Assembly (NCBI RefSeq): GCF_032922745.1
Contig: NZ_CP136693.1
Coordinates: forward strand, 4,030,001-4,094,000
From: Marinobacter salarius
GTDB taxonomy: Bacteria > Pseudomonadota > Gammaproteobacteria > Pseudomonadales > Oleiphilaceae
Reading direction: 5' to 3'
DNA length: 64,000 bases
The notes under the pieces are model-generated. The model made no database searches and had not been told where the DNA came from. It worked only from the letters and a program-made list of their open reading frames with translations. Positions 59,171 to 64,000 of this stretch are shown in pieces (position 1 is the first letter of the stretch; every line of letters begins with the position of its first letter). The position numbers and the translations under genes were made by a program.

Positions 59171-60610
59171 TCAGAAAGCCGTTGCCGACAGCCCGGCCAC
59201 CCACTGGATCATTGGCGAGGGATAAACACCCAGCACCAGGATCAACACGGCCACGACCAGCAGCGTCAGCCCACCAATGCGGTTGCCCCAGTCGTTGGTG
59301 GCGTCCATCCGGCGCATGCCGGGTTCCGGCAGGTACAGGGTCACCATCACCCTCAGGTAGTAGAACAAGCCAATGGCGCTGCCTGCAACGATACCGCCCA
59401 CCAGCCACCAGCGGTTTTCGGCAACCCCCAGTGCCAACACATAGAACTTGCCGATAAACCCCGCAGTGAGCGGGATGCCGGCCAGGGACAGGAAGCTCAC
59501 GGTCATCACGGCTGCCAGCCATGGACGGCGCCAGAACAGCCCACGGTAATAATGCAGTCCGGCTGCATCTTCACCACTGAACGGGCTGGACAGCTGGGTA
59601 ACCACGCCGAAGGCTGCCAGTGTGGTGACGAGGTAGGTCACCAGATAAACCCCCACGGTTTCTACTGCCAGTGCCCCACCTGCAACGATGGCCACCATCA
59701 GGTAGCCAAAATGGGCAATGGAGGAATAACCAAGCAGTCGTTTCAAGTTGGATTGGAACAACGCCAACAGGTTGCCTCCCAACATGGTGATCAGGGCCAA
59801 CAGTGTTATCAGCGTGTTCAACCAGTCGCTGTTAAACACCGGCGCAACGGTCACCAGACGCAACAACAGCACGAACACCGCCAACTTGCTGACCGTGGCG
59901 AGGAAAATGGTGGCCGGCGCAGGCCCACCCTGGTAAACGTCCGGCGTCCAGAGATGAAAGGGAACAATGGAGAGCTTGAAGCCAAGCCCCACCAGCATCA
60001 GCACAGCCCCGGCCAGCGTCCATGCGTCGGAGGTGTTTGCCAGCCCGGCCGCCAGGCCCGCCAGATCGAGATGCCCGGTACGGGCATAGATCAAAGCCAT
60101 GCCAAACAACAGGAACGCCGTCGCGGCCGCAGACAGAACCAGATACTTGATGCCGGCCTCCAGAGACCGTTCTGCCCGAAAGCTATAGGCCAACATGCCG
60201 TAGAGGGGCATCGACAACAGTTCCAGGCTGATGAACAAGGTCGCCAGATGGTCGCTGGCCACCAGCCCCAGTGCCCCGGTCACCGCACACAAGAGCAACA
60301 GGTAAAACTCTTCCTTGGGGCCAATGTAACCGGTCAGGTAATGATGACTCAGGGCGACCGTGACCAGCGCACACAACAGCACCAGCACGCTGCCCATTAA
60401 CGCCAGCCCATCCATAGTCATCAGTGGCGGCGATGACAATGCTGTGGAGGCCACAGGCACGCATGCCAGAGCCAATACCAGCCCAATGGCCGAAACCAAC
60501 GCTGTGGCACCATGGTGCCGCTGCCAGGCTACGCCAAGCATGACGATCACCGCGGTGGCACCAACGACGATCAGTGGTATGAGTGCAACCAGATTTGCCA
60601 GGGTCAGCAT
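59171..60610 (-). CDS. nuoN: NADH-quinone oxidoreductase subunit N
   Basis: 479 residues and 14 predicted helices of the antiporter-like complex I subunit. Family landmarks are LATLFISLELLSMPLYGMLA (with the key Glu), FKLSIVPFHLWTPDVYQGGP and YSSIAHFGYLMVAIV. It is one of three proton-pumping subunits in the membrane arm. Its first codon overlaps the nuoM stop, as in the conserved nuoL-M-N order. Confidence 0.96.
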   Translation of the reverse strand: MLTLANLVALIPLIVVGATAVIVMLGVAWQRHHGATALVSAIGLVLALACVPVASTALSSPPLMTMDGLALMGSVLVLLCALVTVALSHHYLTGYIGPKEEFYLLLLCAVTGALGLVASDHLATLFISLELLSMPLYGMLAYSFRAERSLEAGIKYLVLSAAATAFLLFGMALIYARTGHLDLAGLAAGLANTSDAWTLAGAVLMLVGLGFKLSIVPFHLWTPDVYQGGPAPATIFLATVSKLAVFVLLLRLVTVAPVFNSDWLNTLITLLALITMLGGNLLALFQSNLKRLLGYSSIAHFGYLMVAIVAGGALAVETVGVYLVTYLVTTLAAFGVVTQLSSPFSGEDAAGLHYYRGLFWRRPWLAAVMTVSFLSLAGIPLTAGFIGKFYVLALGVAENRWWLVGGIVAGSAIGLFYYLRVMVTLYLPEPGMRRMDATNDWGNRIGGLTLLVVAVLILVLGVYPSPMIQWVAGLSATAF

Positions 60611-62145
60611 CAGTTCACCTCCCCTGCGCGGCTGGCCAGTTCTGCCCCGGCTTGCTCAAACAGATCGGCAGCCGGGCCCGCTATCGGGGCGGTAATGTCG
60701 AGTATTGGCTGAGGATAGAGCCCCACCATCACCGTCAGTACAAGCAGCACCAACATCATGCCGTATTCTCTCGCGTCCGGCCCTCTCAGGGCGCCCTGGC
60801 GGTATTCCGGGCCATAATGCACCCGCTGCATCAGCAGCAGGGAGTATATCGCCGCCAGCACCAGCCCCACGCTGGCAATCACCACCACGACCGGCGCGCT
60901 GGGGAAGGTGCCAAACAGCACCATGAATTCACCCACGAAATTGGCGGTGGCAGGCATACCCAGGGAGGCGGCGACGAAACACAGGGTAAAACCGGGCAGC
61001 ACCGGAATTCGACCCCATAAGCCGCCCATGATCCGCATGTCACGGGTGTGAATGCGCTCATACAGTTGGCCGCTGAGAATAAACAGCCCGGCGCTGGAGA
61101 AGGCATGGGCCACCATTAGGATGATCGCCCCTTGAATCGCCAGTTCTGAGCCTGAATACAAGGCAATCAGCACGAAACCCATGTGGGAAATACTGGTATA
61201 GGCGATCAGGCGCTTGATGTCCTGCTGACCACAAGCCAGGACGGCGCCATAGATAATGCCCACCAGCCCGAGTGTCATGGCGACAGGCGCAAACGCCTGG
61301 GACTCTTCCGGGAACAGCGGCAGCGCAAACCGCAGGATGCCGTAGGCGGCGGTTTTCAACAAGATACCGGCCAGATCGACACTGCCGGCGGTCGGCGCCT
61401 GGGCATGGGCATCCGGAAGCCAGCCGTGGAAGGGCACCACCGGCAGCTTCACGGCAAAGGCGACGAAGAAGCCCAGCATCAGCCACGGCGCCAGCGCCTC
61501 CGGGACATCAGTATCCAGCAAGGTATCGTAGCTGAAAGACAGTTCGCCGGTGTTGGCGTAATGCACGAACACCAGTGAGAGTATCGCCACCAGCATGAGC
61601 AGGCCACTTGCCTGGGTGTAGATGAAGAATCGGGTAGCGGCTCGAATCCGGGTCTGCCCCGCCGAGCCGCTGTGCCCCCAGAGCGCAATCAGGAAGTACA
61701 TCGGCACCAGCATCATTTCCCAGAACAGGAAGAACAGGAACAGGTCCAGCGCCAGGAATACGCCCACAACACCACCGAGGATGAACAGCAGGTTCAGGTG
61801 GAAAAAGCCCACACGGTGGTCAATCTCGTGCCAGGAACAGAGTACAGCCAATGCGCCGAGGAACCCGGTCAACGCCACCAGGATCAGCGACAGGCCGTCC
61901 ATCGCCAGATGAATCTCAATACCAAAACGCGGGATCCAGGACGTTCTCCATTCCAGCAGCCAATGCCTGGTGACCTCACCCGGCAACGCAAAATCACCGG
62001 TTACCCAGAGCACCAGGCTGATAACCAGTACAAACAACATGGTGGCCAGCGCTATCCAGCGAGGCGCCCTGTCGCCCCACTGGTCCGCCTGCCAGCACAG
62101 CAGTCCACCCACAAACGGGATCAGGATCAGCCACACAAGGATCAT
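60610..62145 (-). CDS. nuoM: NADH-quinone oxidoreductase subunit M
   Basis: 511 residues, about 14 helices. LFFLFWEMMLVPMYFLIALW holds the conserved Glu; VKLPVVPFHGWLPDAHAQAP is the lysine/His channel loop, and SGLFILSGQLYERIHTR follows. It forms part of the proton-translocating arm. It overlaps nuoL by 4 bp and nuoN by 1 bp, so the three are translated together. Confidence 0.97.
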   Translation of the reverse strand: MILVWLILIPFVGGLLCWQADQWGDRAPRWIALATMLFVLVISLVLWVTGDFALPGEVTRHWLLEWRTSWIPRFGIEIHLAMDGLSLILVALTGFLGALAVLCSWHEIDHRVGFFHLNLLFILGGVVGVFLALDLFLFFLFWEMMLVPMYFLIALWGHSGSAGQTRIRAATRFFIYTQASGLLMLVAILSLVFVHYANTGELSFSYDTLLDTDVPEALAPWLMLGFFVAFAVKLPVVPFHGWLPDAHAQAPTAGSVDLAGILLKTAAYGILRFALPLFPEESQAFAPVAMTLGLVGIIYGAVLACGQQDIKRLIAYTSISHMGFVLIALYSGSELAIQGAIILMVAHAFSSAGLFILSGQLYERIHTRDMRIMGGLWGRIPVLPGFTLCFVAASLGMPATANFVGEFMVLFGTFPSAPVVVVIASVGLVLAAIYSLLLMQRVHYGPEYRQGALRGPDAREYGMMLVLLVLTVMVGLYPQPILDITAPIAGPAADLFEQAGAELASRAGEVN

Positions 62146-64000
62146 GCTACCCCTCCCGGCAACACCGCCAGAGCCAGCAGGATGATCGTGGCGCCCAGTA
62201 CCATCACCAGGGCGTAGCTGCGCACGCGACCGTTCTGGCTTTTCACCAGCCCGGCGTTAAGCGCACGCGCCAATAGCGCTGGCAGATTCATCACCAGGTT
62301 CACCAGATCCACCCTCAGAACCTTTACCATCCACTGCCAGGGCTGCACCAGCACCCGGTCAAACAGGGCGTCAAAACCCCACGCATGGTGCCAGAGTGTC
62401 CACAGGCGGGCGCCTATGCCCTGCCCGACCTGTTTTGCAAGCCAGTCACGCCGCCAAAGGAACAGCCATGCTGCCAACAGCAAACCCGCGATAGCGGCAC
62501 CCATGGCAAGTACCTGCAGCAGGGTATGGCCGGTGTCCGCTGCTTCTCCGGGTGCGTCCGGGAAGAGTCCGCCAAGGCCAGGATAGAGCCAGGCGCCGAT
62601 AAAGGTGGACAGCGCCGCCAGCACCATCAGCGGGAGGTGATGAGTCAGTGGGTTGGTGCCGGGTTCCGGATGGCGGGCGTGGTCGCTTCCGGGCTCGCCA
62701 TGGAAGGTGCCGAGGATCAGTCGAACCGTATAGATGCCGGTCAACACCGCACCCAGCAATCCAACAATCAATAGGCCGGTCTGGTCAGCCGCCATTGCCT
62801 GCCACAGGATTTCGTCCTTGCTGAAAAAGCCAGCCGACACCAGTGGCAATGCCACCAGCGCCGCACCGCCCACGAGGAAGCCACCATAAGCCACGGGCAG
62901 CTTGCGCCAAAGCCCGCCGAGCCGCCGCATGTCCTGTTCGTGGTGGCAACTGATGATCACTGCCCCGGCAGACAGGAACAGCAGGGCCTTGAAGAAGGCG
63001 TGGGTCACCAGATGGAAGATCGCAGCATCGAACGCGCCTACCCCCAACGCCACGAACATGTAGCCAATCTGGCTCATGGTGGAGTAGGCCAGCACGCGCT
63101 TGATATCGGTCTGGGCCAGAGCCGCAAAGGCCGCCAGCAGCAGAGACACCGCCCCGATCACGCCGACCAGCAGGAGCACATCCGGGGCCAGCAGGAACAG
63201 GCCATTGAGCCGGGCAATCAGGTACACGCCCGCCGTGACCATGGTCGCCGCGTGGATCAGCGCAGACACCGGCGTGGGGCCAGCCATGGCGTCGGGCAAC
63301 CAGGTATGCAGTGGGACCTGAGCCGACTTGCCGAGGGCACCACCAAGTACCAGTAACGCCGCCAGGTTGGCGGTGGTACTGCCTTCCTGCCACTGCTGCG
63401 GAGCCAGGGCCAGCAACTCCTGGATATCGAGTGTGCCCAGCTCCATGAAGATCAGAAACAGCCCCAGCGCCAGAAACACGTCGCCAATGCGTGTCACCAC
63501 GAACGCCTTGAAAGCCGCCCAGCCATTGGCGCTGCCCTGGTAGTAATAGCCGATCAGGCCATAGCTGCAGAGGCCTACACCCTCCCAGCCGAGGAACAAC
63601 AACAGCAGGTTGTCTCCCAGCACCAGCAGCATCATGCTGAACACAAACAGGTTCATCCAGGCGTAGAAGCGGGTAATGCCTTCCTCACCGGTCATGTACC
63701 AGGCGGCGAAGAGGTGAATCAGGAAACCCACACCGGTAATCACTGACATCATCACCAGCGCCAGGCCATCCACTGCCAGGCCGATGGTGGGCTGGAAATC
63801 CCCGACCGCAATCCAGGTCCAAAGGGTTATCCCTTCACTGCCGCCGGCATGAGCCATCGTCGCCCAGGCCGTGGCCAGCGCCGCCAGCCCCACGCTACCG
63901 ACGCCCACTACGGAACTGGCCAATGCGCCCAAGCGTCCGCCGCTAAACGCCAGGATCAGCGTGCCCGCCAGAGGCAACAGGAACGAAAGAATCACTGCCA
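62142..64000 (-). CDS. nuoL: NADH-quinone oxidoreductase subunit L (5' end probably outside the window)
   Basis: At least 617 residues are inside the window. LLLFLGWEGVGLCSYGLIGY is the key Glu helix; KSAQVPLHTWLPDAMAGPTP and YSTMSQIGYMFVALG are conserved, and the long lateral helix follows in the C-terminal region (FDRVLVQPWQWMVKVLRVDL). A GTG at 63995 could be the start, but the frame is open to the right edge and NuoL usually begins a few residues earlier, so it is probably truncated. Confidence 0.94.
   Translation of the reverse strand, partial: AVILSFLLPLAGTLILAFSGGRLGALASSVVGVGSVGLAALATAWATMAHAGGSEGITLWTWIAVGDFQPTIGLAVDGLALVMMSVITGVGFLIHLFAAWYMTGEEGITRFYAWMNLFVFSMMLLVLGDNLLLLFLGWEGVGLCSYGLIGYYYQGSANGWAAFKAFVVTRIGDVFLALGLFLIFMELGTLDIQELLALAPQQWQEGSTTANLAALLVLGGALGKSAQVPLHTWLPDAMAGPTPVSALIHAATMVTAGVYLIARLNGLFLLAPDVLLLVGVIGAVSLLLAAFAALAQTDIKRVLAYSTMSQIGYMFVALGVGAFDAAIFHLVTHAFFKALLFLSAGAVIISCHHEQDMRRLGGLWRKLPVAYGGFLVGGAALVALPLVSAGFFSKDEILWQAMAADQTGLLIVGLLGAVLTGIYTVRLILGTFHGEPGSDHARHPEPGTNPLTHHLPLMVLAALSTFIGAWLYPGLGGLFPDAPGEAADTGHTLLQVLAMGAAIAGLLLAAWLFLWRRDWLAKQVGQGIGARLWTLWHHAWGFDALFDRVLVQPWQWMVKVLRVDLVNLVMNLPALLARALNAGLVKSQNGRVRSYALVMVLGATIILLALAVLPGGVA

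Noticed and set aside
1..64000. Mobile elements, CRISPR arrays, tRNA or rRNA genes
   Set aside because: No transposase or integrase frames, regular repeats or cloverleaf-like segments were seen.

Overview
The window looks like a chromosomal segment of a marine gammaproteobacterium close to Marinobacter or Pseudomonas. This is inferred from the moderately high GC and from gene families typical of that group (PA2778/PA2779 pair, PA4780-type RIO kinase, YeeN-type YebC protein, GbdR-like regulator, SoxR, Nuo subunits). No rRNA, tRNA, CRISPR array, transposase or phage gene was seen. Gene density is high, with many convergent or translationally coupled overlaps.

Layout. 1-15.4 kb: a partial MDR dehydrogenase, an AI-2E-type permease, SRPBCC and Sel1 proteins, a YeeN-type YebC protein and an amidotransferase. 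These are followed by an FHA / PP2C phosphatase / Ser-Thr kinase signalling cluster, a PLD-family protein, the PA2779-PA2778 pair, a methyltransferase, an AraC regulator and two secreted proteins. 15.4-20.6 kb: DUF2007 and DCC proteins, then an ECF42-type sigma factor with its DGPF (YciI) and DUF1428 partner genes. Next comes soxR, divergent from a broken MBL-fold gene that still keeps a SoxR-box promoter, then arfB and a COG0523 GTPase behind a Zur-like box. 20.6-34.6 kb: mostly housekeeping or envelope genes, including DJ-1, RIO kinase, the ydbH-ynbE-ydbL envelope operon, a GNAT-nitrilase fusion, an NlpC/P60 lipoprotein, a cation antiporter, a diguanylate cyclase, a polyamine-type binding protein and a ClC protein with an altered gating residue.

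34.6-44.3 kb is a one-carbon / methyl-group catabolism module. It holds an FAD-GcvT demethylating dehydrogenase, L-serine dehydratase, a GbdR-like regulator, formate-THF ligase, a MetF-like reductase and a DmdA-like aminomethyltransferase. The three catabolic transcription units share a motif (TTTTTGG, short spacer, TGTCGTA) about 70-115 bp before their starts, and the regulator gene has an NtrC-like palindrome upstream. The genes fit removal of methyl groups from a methylated amine or sulfonium compound (glycine betaine, dimethylglycine or DMSP are candidates), oxidation of the folate-bound carbon to formate with ATP gain, and conversion of serine to pyruvate.

44.4-48.1 kb: a run of small genes (thioesterases, thpR, CPBP protease, ABM monooxygenase) and a cold-shock gene with a strong terminator. 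48.1-52.7 kb: a complete phosphite uptake and oxidation operon (ptxABCDE) behind a four-unit PhoB-box array. 52.7-59.1 kb: an SDR with its MmyB-type regulator, a panE-like gene, an alpha/beta hydrolase, an MtfA-like peptidase and a second AI-2E permease. 59.2-64 kb: nuoN, nuoM and most of nuoL, the proton-pumping membrane subunits of complex I.
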